Shown here piece after piece: positions 6,846 to 14,653 of a DNA stretch of 18,339 nucleotides. Numbering within the stretch: the first letter of the stretch is position 1; the number at the start of each line of letters is the position of its first letter. The stretch comes from Bacteroidales bacterium UBA4070 (GTDB lineage Bacteria; Bacteroidota; Bacteroidia; Bacteroidales; VadinHA17): assembly GCA_002383485.1 (NCBI GenBank), contig DFYY01000031.1:1-18339 (forward strand), read 5' to 3'. Under the pieces are notes generated by a model. That model saw only the letters and a list, made by a program, of their open reading frames with translations, was not told where the DNA came from and searched no databases. The position numbers and the translations under genes were made by a program.

Positions 6846-7727
6846 TCAATTCATTTTTTTCCATGTTGGTTTTTCAGGCAGTGACTGGCGGAATTCTTCA
6901 ATAAGCCTGTCCTGGTATTCCCCTCCGTATGTGCCTGACAGAAATCTCTCAAGTGCCTCATCATGAAAGAGTTTCCATGACCTGTTTTCATGTCCCGGCA
7001 CCACCGGGAAGAAGAGAGCGCCATTATCGGAAGCAGCCCGCAGGTCGCCCGGGGCATCACCTATCATCAGTATCCGTTCAGAAGGATACCTTCCTGTCGC
7101 AGCAATTGCAATATGTTCGCTCTTGGTTCCCTGTTCCTGCCCTGCGATGGCCTTTACCCAACCGTTGATTGAATGCTCTTTCCACTCTCTGACAAGCGCC
7201 TCGAGAGGTGTCTGGGACACCACAACCGCGTCAGCCACACTGCTCAGTTTTTCTATTGATTTGCGTGCCCATGGAAACGGAGGTGTGTTGCGCAGCCACC
7301 GGGCGATGTCTTCGTTTATTGCCAGGGTCCACTCAAGTACCGGTTTGAGGGCAGGGTGGGGGTTGCGGGCACAATATTCCCTGAAAGCCGGATTGCCAAG
7401 CCTCGTCTCGTTCTGTATCCATTCGTGCAGAGGCTCCATATCCGGCAGGCTTACGCCCGTCTCCTTCACCTCCGGCCTTTCAGCGAGAAGCTCCATAACC
7501 CTGACCAGTGCCGGGAAGCGGTTAATGCCGCGTGTCACTGAGTAGAGGTTAACGAAATCCCACGTCTCACGCACATACTTTGCAATGGCGAAGAGACCGA
7601 AGTGCTTCACGGTATTGGGGCAGAAGAACTCCTTGTGCTTCACCTCCATCGTATCGAAAACGCACCCGTCGGAGTCAATGCCGATAAAATATTCCTTTTC
7701 CGGTTTGAATTCTTCCAGACTACTCAT
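6846..7727 (-). CDS. HAD-family hydrolase of unknown substrate
   Basis: A 293-residue HAD-superfamily protein. Motif I is GIDSDGCVFDTM (D18, D20), motif II VVSQT (S171 or T173), the motif III lysine is probably K202 in GTKSEH, and motif IV is IGDAPGDLRAA (D224, D228). The long insert between motifs I and II (about 30-150) is a helical cap rich in aromatic and charged residues. The DSDG form replaces the common DLDG. No signal peptide, so it is cytosolic. The start is ATG with a good Shine-Dalgarno, AAGGAG, seven bases upstream, one of the few clear ones here. It lies 58 bases after uxuB and 6 before the LarA-like gene, suggesting a job tied to those enzymes, for instance dephosphorylating a sugar-acid phosphate. 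I do not recognise a characterised close relative. It could be a phosphatase or, less likely, a phosphonatase-type enzyme. Confidence 0.75.
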   Translation of the reverse strand: MSSLEEFKPEKEYFIGIDSDGCVFDTMEVKHKEFFCPNTVKHFGLFAIAKYVRETWDFVNLYSVTRGINRFPALVRVMELLAERPEVKETGVSLPDMEPLHEWIQNETRLGNPAFREYCARNPHPALKPVLEWTLAINEDIARWLRNTPPFPWARKSIEKLSSVADAVVVSQTPLEALVREWKEHSINGWVKAIAGQEQGTKSEHIAIAATGRYPSERILMIGDAPGDLRAASDNGALFFPVVPGHENRSWKLFHDEALERFLSGTYGGEYQDRLIEEFRQSLPEKPTWKKMN

Positions 7728-7735
7728 GTTCTTTC
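7721..7735 (-). promoter_or_regulatory. Clear Shine-Dalgarno for the HAD hydrolase
   Basis: On the minus strand AAGGAG lies at 7735-7730 (approximate edges), about seven bases before the ATG at 7727-7725. It fixes the start of the 293-residue HAD protein and stands out because most other genes here lack such a site. Confidence 0.6.
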
Positions 7736-7785
7736 TCCTTGCCGGTTACCTATATTAATACAACCATCAGCCGGTAAAGTTCCCG

Positions 7786-8628
7786 TCAGACGCCGCTGTA
7801 TGCGCTGAATCCCCCGTCAATGGGAATAACCACGCCGGTAACGAAGGAGGAGGTTTCAGACAGCAGGTAAAGCATTGTGCCGATAAGCTCTTCCGGTTCC
7901 GCATAGCGACCCATGGGAGTAGCTGAGATAATCTTTTTGCCACGGGGAGTCATCTCTCCGGTCTGCTCGTCTGTAAGGAGGAACCGGTTCTGGTTTGTAA
8001 GCAGGAACCCGGGGGCGATGGCATTCACCCTCACTCCCGCAGGGGCGAAATGGACTGCCAGCCACTGCGTGAAGTTGTTGATGGCTGCCTTCGCGGCGGA
8101 ATAGGCAGGAATCTTGGTGAGAGGTCTGTAGGCATTCATCGAGGAGATGTTCAGGATAGCCCCGCTTCCTTTTTTCACCATGTCTTCTGCAAGGATCATG
8201 GTCGGCAGTACTGTTCCCTTGAAGTTAAGGTCGAACACCCCGTCAAACCCCTCGATGTCGAGCTCGAAGAAGGAACCGGCCAGATCCCTGTCTTTGCCGA
8301 TAATCTCCTTTTTAGTGGTTGCAGAGGCCTTGTTTCCCCCGGCGCAGTTAATCAGGATATCGAGTGATCCGAACCTTTCCCTTATCTGGTCACGGGCCCT
8401 GATGAGTGACTCCCTGTCGGTGACGTCCGCACCAAGGCTCACAGCCAGTCCGCAATCGGGTCTGGCGGCCATCTCGGCAGCCGTAGCGGCTCCTCTTTCA
8501 GGCTTCAGATCGAGGATTATCACTTTAACCCCCGCGCTGCAGAGTCCCTTGACGAGAGTCATTCCTATAATCCCGCTGCCGCCGGTAATGGCAGCCACTT
8601 TTCCTCTCAGATCACTGAAATCATTCAT
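7786..8628 (-). CDS. uxuB: SDR-type fructuronate reductase (D-mannonate oxidoreductase)
   Basis: A 280-residue short-chain dehydrogenase/reductase, predicted to reduce D-fructuronate to D-mannonate with NAD(P)H in the cytosol. Seen: nucleotide-binding TGGSGIIG at 15-22, an acidic residue D40 after the second beta strand (favours NAD(H)), NCAGGN at 94-99, the active-site serine in ISSMNAY (162/163), and YSAAK with Y176 and K180. An insert at about 98-125 (TTKKEIIGKD region) before the helix is typical of the fructuronate-reductase-like SDRs. Length matches the Bacillus SDR UxuB (YjmF, about 278), which is unrelated to the long-chain E. coli UxuB. It sits between exuT (13-base gap) and the HAD gene, and UxaE upstream supplies its substrate, which supports this assignment over a generic SDR. 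A gluconate 5-dehydrogenase-like activity is the main alternative. Confidence 0.82.
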   Translation of the reverse strand: MNDFSDLRGKVAAITGGSGIIGMTLVKGLCSAGVKVIILDLKPERGAATAAEMAARPDCGLAVSLGADVTDRESLIRARDQIRERFGSLDILINCAGGNKASATTKKEIIGKDRDLAGSFFELDIEGFDGVFDLNFKGTVLPTMILAEDMVKKGSGAILNISSMNAYRPLTKIPAYSAAKAAINNFTQWLAVHFAPAGVRVNAIAPGFLLTNQNRFLLTDEQTGEMTPRGKKIISATPMGRYAEPEELIGTMLYLLSETSSFVTGVVIPIDGGFSAYSGV

Positions 8629-8641
8629 CTGGTAAAGTTAA

Positions 8642-10171
8642 CTATTCAATTACTATCGGTTTGTATTTCGGTACAAGCATTTTCATTACTATCCATCCTA
8701 TCAGGTAAGCCACGGCACAGATGCAGAAGACAATGAAGTATCCTGCCCTGATACCCTCAAACCCGAAGAACTTCATCGGCATTTCAAGATATTGGGCGCC
8801 GGCAGCCAGAAATTCTTTGGTCATTACCTCAGCCTTGCCGTTGATCAGCGTTGTACCTGATGAAAAATCAAACAGGGCACCGGAGCCCTTGTTGATGATA
8901 AAAGCTCCTATTCCGCCTGCCATACCGCCTATCCCGGTTATAGTTGCGATGGCCGATTTGGGGAACATGTCCCCGATAGTGGAGAAGAGGTTGGCTGACC
9001 ATGCCTGGTGAGCAGCGCCGGCTATACCGATTATTATTACCGGGAACCAGTAAGAGGTGTGTCCGAGAGGCTGGGCAAGCAGTGCCAGCAGCGGGAAGAA
9101 GGCAAAGATCAGCATGGCACGCATACGGCCAGCATACGGGTTCATCCCGAGTTTGTCCACAAAGTATTTAGGCAGCCATCCGCCTATGATGGAGAGCATC
9201 ACGATGGCATAAAGGACGAAAATCAGGGTTTTTGCCATGGTGGTGTCAGATGTCAGCCCATAGACATCGCTCAGGTAGGCAGGTGTCCAGAAAAGATAGA
9301 ACCACCAGACACCGTCAGTCATGAACTTGCCGAAGGCGAATGCCCATGTCTGCCGGAATTTGAAAGCCTGAAGGAAGGGAATCTTCTTTTCCTTTACCTC
9401 CACATTATTGTTTGCCTTTGTCTCCGCAATTGTATCCTGATTGATGTAATCAAGTTCAGCCTTATTGACAAGCGGATGTACGTGAGGCTTTTTGTACATG
9501 AATATCCAGAAGCCCATCCATATGAATCCTATTGCCCCGATAACGAGGAATGCCATCTCCCAGCCCCATTTTGCTGCTATCACAGGAACCGAGATCGGTG
9601 CAATGAGGGCTCCTACCTGGGCGCCGGAGTTGAAAATGCTCGTGGAAAAAGCGCGGTCTTTCTTCGGAAAAAACTCCGCCGTGGTCTTGATTGCAGCCGG
9701 GAAATTGCCCGCCTCCCCGAGGGCAAGAACGAAGCGCGCAAAAATAAACAGCGTCACGCTGACTGACGTAACCAAACCGATGTCATCAACGGTGCCGATA
9801 ATTTTGCGTGCCTCTTCAAACCCGACAAGCCATTTACCGGCAGTGATTCCTGAAGTTGCTATCCCGCAAAAGGCGTGAAGAACGGCTCCAACCGACCAGA
9901 CACCTATTGCCCAGAGAAACCCCTTCTTGGTGTCTATCCAGTCGACGAACCTCCCGGCAAAAAGGAGGCAGACGGCATAGAAGATTGAGAAGAGCCCGGT
10001 GATTGTGCCGTAGTCATTGTTTGTCCAGTGAAACTCAGGTGCAATGAAATCCTTCCAGGTAAGTGACAGTACCTGGCGGTCCATGTAGTTTATGGCTACC
10101 GAAAAGAACAGCAGCGAGGTGATGGCCCACCTGTAGTTTGTCATCTTCGAATCTGCGGCAGTTTGCGACAT
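8642..10171 (-). CDS. exuT: MFS hexuronate transporter
   Basis: A 509-residue major facilitator of the anion:cation symporter group, predicted to import galacturonate/glucuronate with protons across the inner membrane. Seen: an N-terminal cytoplasmic tail, then INYMDRQVLS in the first membrane helix (a family signature), a helix ending in the loop FVDWIDTKKGFLWAIGVWS (motif A region), LGEAGNFPAAIKTTAEFFPKKDRAFSTSIFNSG, and about 12 hydrophobic segments in two groups of six, with a charged central loop at about 228-265. It is longer than E. coli ExuT, partly through an insert at about 108-136 between early helices (GKWLVGFEEARKIIG) and the central loop. It lies between eda and uxuB in the uronate operon, which makes hexuronate the most likely cargo; short galacturonides or aldonates are possible. 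Confidence 0.88.
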   Translation of the reverse strand: MSQTAADSKMTNYRWAITSLLFFSVAINYMDRQVLSLTWKDFIAPEFHWTNNDYGTITGLFSIFYAVCLLFAGRFVDWIDTKKGFLWAIGVWSVGAVLHAFCGIATSGITAGKWLVGFEEARKIIGTVDDIGLVTSVSVTLFIFARFVLALGEAGNFPAAIKTTAEFFPKKDRAFSTSIFNSGAQVGALIAPISVPVIAAKWGWEMAFLVIGAIGFIWMGFWIFMYKKPHVHPLVNKAELDYINQDTIAETKANNNVEVKEKKIPFLQAFKFRQTWAFAFGKFMTDGVWWFYLFWTPAYLSDVYGLTSDTTMAKTLIFVLYAIVMLSIIGGWLPKYFVDKLGMNPYAGRMRAMLIFAFFPLLALLAQPLGHTSYWFPVIIIGIAGAAHQAWSANLFSTIGDMFPKSAIATITGIGGMAGGIGAFIINKGSGALFDFSSGTTLINGKAEVMTKEFLAAGAQYLEMPMKFFGFEGIRAGYFIVFCICAVAYLIGWIVMKMLVPKYKPIVIE

Positions 10172-10190
10172 AGTGCTTTTTTCGAGGGTT

Positions 10191-10221
10191 AATACTTGTA
10201 TTATGATCCGGCGTCAGCCGG
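10191..10221. other. Paired inverted repeats between eda and exuT
   Basis: The 65-base gap holds two small inverted repeats: AATACTTGTATT (10191-10202) and CCGGC-GTCA-GCCGG (10208-10221), the latter flanked by GATC/GATC. On the minus strand neither is followed by a T-tract, so this is more likely an mRNA processing or stability structure than a terminator. Function is a guess. Confidence 0.4.
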
Positions 10222-10236
10222 GCTCTGATCTGCATA

Positions 10237-10917
10237 TCAGGCTTGTCTCATTCTTATTTTTCTTATGATGTCAAGGGTGTTTTTTACGGTGTCCGCCAGC
10301 GAATGCCAGTCACCTGCCTTCACTGCCTTGTCGGTAATCAGTGCAGATCCCATCCCCACGCAGGTCACTCCGGCGGCAAACCATTTTTCAAGGTTCTCTT
10401 CCGAAGGATCGACTCCGCCGGTTGGCATGATGCTGGTCCACGGGCAGGGACCTTTGACCGCCCTGACAAATGAGGGTCCTCCCACGGCGCTGCCGGGGAA
10501 GATTTTAACTATCTCGGCGCCAAGCTCTTCGGCCTGTGATATTTCGGTGAGCGTACCGCAACCCGGTATCCACAGAACTTTTCGCCTGTTGCAAATACGG
10601 GCCACCTCGGGGTTAAGAACAGGGGATACGATGAAGTCAACCCCCATCTGCATGAAAATGGCAGCAGTGGGTGCATCAGAGACTGATCCTGCCCCGATCA
10701 TCATATCCGGGTACTCACTCCGAGCCCATTTTCTTATCTCCCCAAAGACCTCATGGGCAAAATCGCCACGGTTGGTAAATTCAAATACCCTGGCACCTCC
10801 GGCATGACACGCAGCTATAACCTTTCTGCACTTCTCAGGATCCGGGTGGTAGAACAGGGGAACCAGCCCCGTCTCCTCCATCGCCAGTGCGACATTGATG
10901 CGTCTGAAACCTGACAT
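10237..10917 (-). CDS. eda: KDPG aldolase (2-dehydro-3-deoxy-phosphogluconate aldolase)
   Basis: A 226-residue class I aldolase predicted to split 2-keto-3-deoxy-6-phosphogluconate into pyruvate and glyceraldehyde 3-phosphate, the last step of hexuronate breakdown and of the Entner-Doudoroff route. Seen: the catalytic glutamate E46 in VFEFTNR, GAGSVSDAPTA at 75-85, SPVLNPEVA at 98-106, PGCGTLTE at 118-125, the Schiff-base lysine K138 in VKIFPGS, and MPTGGVDPSEENL at 164-176. It is slightly longer than E. coli Eda (213). The ATG start lies 16 bases after the uxaC stop. KDG kinase, which makes its substrate, is not in the window and must be encoded elsewhere if this route operates. A 2-keto-4-hydroxyglutarate or KDPGal aldolase role cannot be excluded, as the family is partly promiscuous. 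Confidence 0.92.
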   Translation of the reverse strand: MSGFRRINVALAMEETGLVPLFYHPDPEKCRKVIAACHAGGARVFEFTNRGDFAHEVFGEIRKWARSEYPDMMIGAGSVSDAPTAAIFMQMGVDFIVSPVLNPEVARICNRRKVLWIPGCGTLTEISQAEELGAEIVKIFPGSAVGGPSFVRAVKGPCPWTSIMPTGGVDPSEENLEKWFAAGVTCVGMGSALITDKAVKAGDWHSLADTVKNTLDIIRKIRMRQA

Positions 10918-10933
10918 CTTGAATTCTTTTTGA

Positions 10934-12340
10934 TCAGAAACCGAAATAGTTCTTTGCGTTGTAATAGGAGATCATCTCAGCCATTTTACCTATTGTTTCA
11001 ATCTCCGATGCAGGGAGTTTTCCTCTGTCAACATCCTCACCCAGCATGTTGCAGAGAATCCTGCGGAAGTATTCATGCCTGGGATAGGAGATAAAGCTGC
11101 GTGAGTCGGTGAGCATCCCCACGAACCTGCTCAGAAGACCCATCAGTGACAGGGTATTAAGCTGGTTGATCATTCCCGTCTCCTGGTCAAGGAACCACCA
11201 TCCGGCCCCAAACTGTATCTTTCCGGGGACGGAGCCGTCCTGAAAGTTGCCGATCATGGTGGCTATCAGTTCGTTGTCCCGTGGATTGAGGTTGTACAGG
11301 ATGGTTTTGGCGAGGTTGCCTCCGGCATCGAGCCGGTCAAGGAACCTTGACAGTGTTCTGGCCACGGTGAAGTCACCAATTGAGTCGTAACCCGTGTCAG
11401 GTCCAAGCTGTGAAAACATGCGGCTGTTGTTGTTGCGCATGGCCCCGTAGTGAAACTGCTGTACCCACCCTTTTTCAGCATCCATAAGGGCCAGCTCATA
11501 GAGCATCGCTGACTTGAACTTTGCCGTCTCTTCAGGCATCAGCCGGGTCCCGGCAAGTACTTTCTGCAGTATAGCACCAACCTCCTTTTCAGTGTAGTCG
11601 TCTGCATAGAACTGTTCAATGCCGTGGTCACTGACAACGCAACCGGCATCGGCGAAATAACCGTGCCTGACACGAAGCGCTTCAATCAGTGATGCAAATC
11701 CCCTGATCTCGGTGCCCGATACCTCTTCGAGTTTGCCGATGTATTCTGTGAATTTCACAGGGTCTTCGGGTGACATTGCCCTGTCGGGCCGCCATGCAGG
11801 CAGCACTTTTACATCAAATCCTCCATCCCTGATTGCCCTGTGGTGTTCAAGGCTGTCAACGGGGTCGTCCGTTGTACATATCACTTCGACATTGAACTTT
11901 TTAATCAGTCCCCGGGCAGAGTACTCCGGCTGCTGAAGGAGGGCGGTGCACTCTTCCCAAATCTCCGGTGCCGTTGATGGATTGAGCAGCCGGCCTATGC
12001 CGAAAACCCTTTTGAGCTCCAGGTGGGTCCATGCATAGAGCGGATTACGCATGGTCATGGGTACCGTCTCAGCCCATCGGTCATATTTTTCACGGAAGGA
12101 GGTCTCCTTTCCCGTGATATATCTCTCGTTTATCCCGTTGGTTCTCATTGCCCGCCACTTGTAGTGGTCGCCCTCCAGCCAGAGCTCGCCCAGGTCCTCA
12201 AACCGCCTGTCTGTGGCAATGGCTTCAGGGCTGAGGTGGCAGTGGTAGTCAATTATCGGGAATCCCTCGGAATGTTCGTGATAGATCCTGCGTGCTGTCT
12301 CACCCTGCAGCAGGAAATCTTCGTTTATAAACTCTTTCAT
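10934..12340 (-). CDS. uxaC: Uronate isomerase (glucuronate/galacturonate isomerase)
   Basis: A 468-residue amidohydrolase-fold isomerase converting D-galacturonate to D-tagaturonate and D-glucuronate to D-fructuronate. Seen: INEDFLL at the N-terminus, the metal-site motif DYHCHLSP (H33, H35), EGDHYKWRAMRTNGI at 56-70 (near-identical to E. coli UxaC), the WTHLELKRVFGI block near 104, and HYGAMRNNN plus ILYNLNPRDNELIATM in the second half. I chose the ATG at 12340-12338 because homology begins exactly there. The reading frame stays open 23 codons further upstream but that stretch overlaps the end of uxaE and has no family similarity. With this start the gap to uxaE is 17 bases. First intracellular enzyme of the pathway. 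Confidence 0.95.
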   Translation of the reverse strand: MKEFINEDFLLQGETARRIYHEHSEGFPIIDYHCHLSPEAIATDRRFEDLGELWLEGDHYKWRAMRTNGINERYITGKETSFREKYDRWAETVPMTMRNPLYAWTHLELKRVFGIGRLLNPSTAPEIWEECTALLQQPEYSARGLIKKFNVEVICTTDDPVDSLEHHRAIRDGGFDVKVLPAWRPDRAMSPEDPVKFTEYIGKLEEVSGTEIRGFASLIEALRVRHGYFADAGCVVSDHGIEQFYADDYTEKEVGAILQKVLAGTRLMPEETAKFKSAMLYELALMDAEKGWVQQFHYGAMRNNNSRMFSQLGPDTGYDSIGDFTVARTLSRFLDRLDAGGNLAKTILYNLNPRDNELIATMIGNFQDGSVPGKIQFGAGWWFLDQETGMINQLNTLSLMGLLSRFVGMLTDSRSFISYPRHEYFRRILCNMLGEDVDRGKLPASEIETIGKMAEMISYYNAKNYFGF

Positions 12341-12357
12341 AGGGTCTGTAGTGTAGA

Positions 12358-13614
12358 TTACTTGACGGTAAAGAGGCGGATGATATGCCTCCTGTAGATA
12401 TTCTCCCACACGCAGGTTGAGATTATATGCTCATTTTCCCTGAGGGCATCGGTATAGTCACTGCCCATCTCGGCAGCTACCTTATATCCCACGTGGATGA
12501 GCTGGCGGAAGCTGGGGTTGTAGTCCGGGTCACCGGGTACATGCCTCAGGGTGGCGGCCAGTTTCAGTGTGTCCCATTTATCAACAGTATCCGGATCAGG
12601 GAGCCTTTCAGGTCGTATGTCAATAACTGTTGCATACGGGCCGCATAACTCCTCGCGACGTTCATAAGCCTTACGGTAGATCTCTTTCGCAATTTCAAGA
12701 CCACGGCCGCCTGAGAGGGCCAGACCGATTACTTCCTCGAGCCAGGTGGTGCCTGCGGTTTTGAGATGAAGGCCGCAGTTGTGTTTCCTGATCAGGCTTC
12801 CGATCACGGGGTAAATTGAAAACTTGTCGCTGCCCGAGTGCACGCTCAGCTTAAGCCCTGACGGAAGTCCGTACTTCTCAACAGCGTACCGTATGACGAG
12901 GATATCTTCCTCGAACTCTTTCGCAAAGCGCTCCAAATCACCTTCGTAATCGACGCCCTTGTTGAAACGGCCTGTAAACTTCGGAGCGATTGTCTGCACC
13001 GGCACTTTCAGGTCTGCCAGGGCCTTGAGGATGAAGAGCAGGTCAAGTGGCTTCTGCGGCTGGTCAACCTCATCCATCGATACCTCGGTGACGAAGTTGT
13101 CTTCGCCCTTTTTTGAGGCTATATGACTGTAGATGGCGGCAGCCTCATTGACGGCAAACAGGAACTTGGAGGCAAACTCCCTGATGTAATCTTCAGTGAT
13201 CACGAATTTGCTTCCAATGCCTGGTATCTGCAGCTCTCCGCAGTAGGAGCGGTGCCCCTCCACAAAGCCCTCAATGTCCGTATCAGCTGCCCTGCGGCCG
13301 ATGAAATCAGCCACATCAAGCGTAAAGAAATCAGAATGGTCAATGAACCGGTCAACTGTAGTAATGTTGATGTGATCCGCATCAACGAAGTATGGCCCGG
13401 GGTACTTCATCGCCTTCACTGCTGCGTCTGCTTCGGCCCTTACGTCAGCCGGCCCGGAATGGACAATGTTGTGTTCCCGGTTTGATTTGTTCCATACCGG
13501 AATCACCTCGATCCCGAGCTCTGTGGCGGCCTGCATGAGGGCTTCGAGCTGCGCCTTGCCCTGGTGTGAGAACCTGTCACCTATCCCGAAGGAGTATTTC
13601 CCCGGCTCTTTCAT
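12358..13614 (-). CDS. uxaE: Tagaturonate epimerase
   Basis: A 418-residue protein of the UxaE family, which epimerises D-tagaturonate to D-fructuronate and so joins the galacturonate branch to the glucuronate branch. This avoids the tagaturonate reductase and altronate dehydratase (UxaB, UxaA) of E. coli, neither of which is present. Seen: FGIGDRFSHQGKAQ at 9-22 near the N-terminus, the conserved VDADHINITTVDRF at 77-90 (likely metal-binding D and H), QTIAPKFTGRFNKGVDY at 207-223, SVHSGSDKFSIYP at 257-269, and LHLKTAGTTWLEE at 282-294. There is no signal peptide. An AAGGAG directly abuts the ATG with zero spacing, too close for a normal Shine-Dalgarno; no better start is visible. It is the first gene of the minus-strand series, transcribed away from the pectinesterase. 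Confidence 0.9.
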   Translation of the reverse strand: MKEPGKYSFGIGDRFSHQGKAQLEALMQAATELGIEVIPVWNKSNREHNIVHSGPADVRAEADAAVKAMKYPGPYFVDADHINITTVDRFIDHSDFFTLDVADFIGRRAADTDIEGFVEGHRSYCGELQIPGIGSKFVITEDYIREFASKFLFAVNEAAAIYSHIASKKGEDNFVTEVSMDEVDQPQKPLDLLFILKALADLKVPVQTIAPKFTGRFNKGVDYEGDLERFAKEFEEDILVIRYAVEKYGLPSGLKLSVHSGSDKFSIYPVIGSLIRKHNCGLHLKTAGTTWLEEVIGLALSGGRGLEIAKEIYRKAYERREELCGPYATVIDIRPERLPDPDTVDKWDTLKLAATLRHVPGDPDYNPSFRQLIHVGYKVAAEMGSDYTDALRENEHIISTCVWENIYRRHIIRLFTVK

Positions 13615-13684
13615 CTCCTTATGTTTTTATTGGTTTTCTGCTTTGACGGAAAAATAGCAATAAAAAACTAAATTCGTACTTTAA
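13615..13684. promoter_or_regulatory. Divergent promoter region between uxaE and the pectinesterase gene
   Basis: This A/T-rich 70-base spacer must hold the promoters for both directions unless transcription enters from outside. Plus strand: TTTG at 13642-13645 and TAAATTCG at 13669-13676 (one change from the Bacteroidota -7 consensus TAnnTTTG, but spacing of 23 is longer than usual). Minus strand: TATTTTTC at 13656-13649, also one change from consensus. The two candidates overlap, which would couple the operon to the extracellular enzyme. Matches are imperfect. Confidence 0.4.
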
Positions 13685-14650
13685 ATGCCAATTAAAATCA
13701 TGTCCATGAGAAGGTTCGCAATCATAGTCATATTGGCCTTGCAATCGGTTGCCATGATTGGTCAGCCGAGGCACATCACGGTAGCTGCTGACGGCACTGG
13801 TGAATTCACCTCCGTCCAGGAGGCAGTCAACTCCATAAGGGCCTATATGTCTGATACTACGTACATGATTGTAAGGGCTGGCGTATACCGTGAAAAGATA
13901 GTCATACCCTCCTGGGTGACTAACCTCTTCATGAAGGGTGAAGGTGCGGAAAAGACAGTCATCACCTGGAACGACTATGCCGGTCTCAACAATATGGGTA
14001 CATTCCGTACCTACACCATATGGATCCAGGGGTCGGGGTTCACGGCAGAGGATATCACCTTTGAGAACAGTGCCGGACCGGTGGGGCAAGCGGTAGCTGT
14101 GCACGCCGACGGCGACAGGGCTGTATTCCGCCGCTGCAGGCTTCTTGGTAACCAGGACACGCTTCTCACCGCCAACCAGGAGAGCAGACAATATTACGAG
14201 GATTGTTATATTGAGGGGACCACTGATTTTATCTTCGGTCCCGCCACTGCCTGGTTTGAGAGGTGTCATATTCACAGCAAGAAGAATTCTTATGTCACCG
14301 CAGCCTCTACCGTAGAGGACCATGCGTTCGGTTACGTCTTCAACCGGTGCAAGCTCACGGCGGCGGAGGGAATTGACAGGGTGTACCTCGGCAGGCCGTG
14401 GCGGCCTTTTGCTGCAACACTCTTCATGAGGTGCGAGCTTGGCAATCACATTCTCCAGGAGGGATGGCATAACTGGGATAACCCTGCCAATGAGCTGACC
14501 GCCCGTTATGCCGAGTTCCGGAACACCGGCCCCGGGGCAAGCCCGGGCACCCGTGTCCCGTGGAGCCGTCAGCTCAGCAGGCGGGAAGCAAAACGGTTTA
14601 AACCTGAAATTGTATTTGCCCGAAGCGACGGCTGGAATCCTGTCAGATAA
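13685..14650 (+). CDS. Pectin methylesterase, family CE8, secreted
   Basis: A 321-residue pectinesterase removing methyl esters from homogalacturonan so that polygalacturonase can act. Right-handed beta-helix fold expected. Seen: an N-terminal signal peptide (RRFAIIVILALQSVAMIG), ADGTGEFTSVQEAV at 35-48, GQAVAVHADGDRAVFRRC at 134-151, catalytic aspartates D158 in GNQDTL and D181 in TTDFIFG, and YLGRPWRP at 234-241 with substrate-binding R237. All catalytic positions are present and the length is that of a single-domain CE8 enzyme. Three in-frame ATGs exist at 13685, 13700 and 13706. The last two give a more typical signal peptide and leave room for a leader if the promoter guess at 13669 is right. 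It is the only plus-strand gene and converges on the GH28 gene with a 3-base gap. Confidence 0.93.
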   Translation: MPIKIMSMRRFAIIVILALQSVAMIGQPRHITVAADGTGEFTSVQEAVNSIRAYMSDTTYMIVRAGVYREKIVIPSWVTNLFMKGEGAEKTVITWNDYAGLNNMGTFRTYTIWIQGSGFTAEDITFENSAGPVGQAVAVHADGDRAVFRRCRLLGNQDTLLTANQESRQYYEDCYIEGTTDFIFGPATAWFERCHIHSKKNSYVTAASTVEDHAFGYVFNRCKLTAAEGIDRVYLGRPWRPFAATLFMRCELGNHILQEGWHNWDNPANELTARYAEFRNTGPGASPGTRVPWSRQLSRREAKRFKPEIVFARSDGWNPVR

Positions 14651-14653
14651 CAC

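Noticed and set aside
9008..9766. A 252-codon open frame on the plus strand
   Set aside because: It lies wholly inside exuT on the opposite strand; the cysteine- and histidine-rich translation shows no family likeness and the MFS protein is complete.
10208..10221. Intrinsic terminator between eda and exuT
   Set aside because: The 5-base stem is not followed by a T-tract on the minus strand and downstream genes belong to the same pathway.
12341..12409. N-terminal extension of UxaC overlapping uxaE
   Set aside because: Family similarity starts at MKEFINEDFLL (12340); the extra 23 codons re-read the end of uxaE.
13619..14653. A 344-codon open frame antisense to the pectinesterase gene
   Set aside because: It mirrors the CE8 gene, whose catalytic motifs are all intact. 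The antisense translation is low-complexity proline/glycine/arginine text with no recognisable domain.
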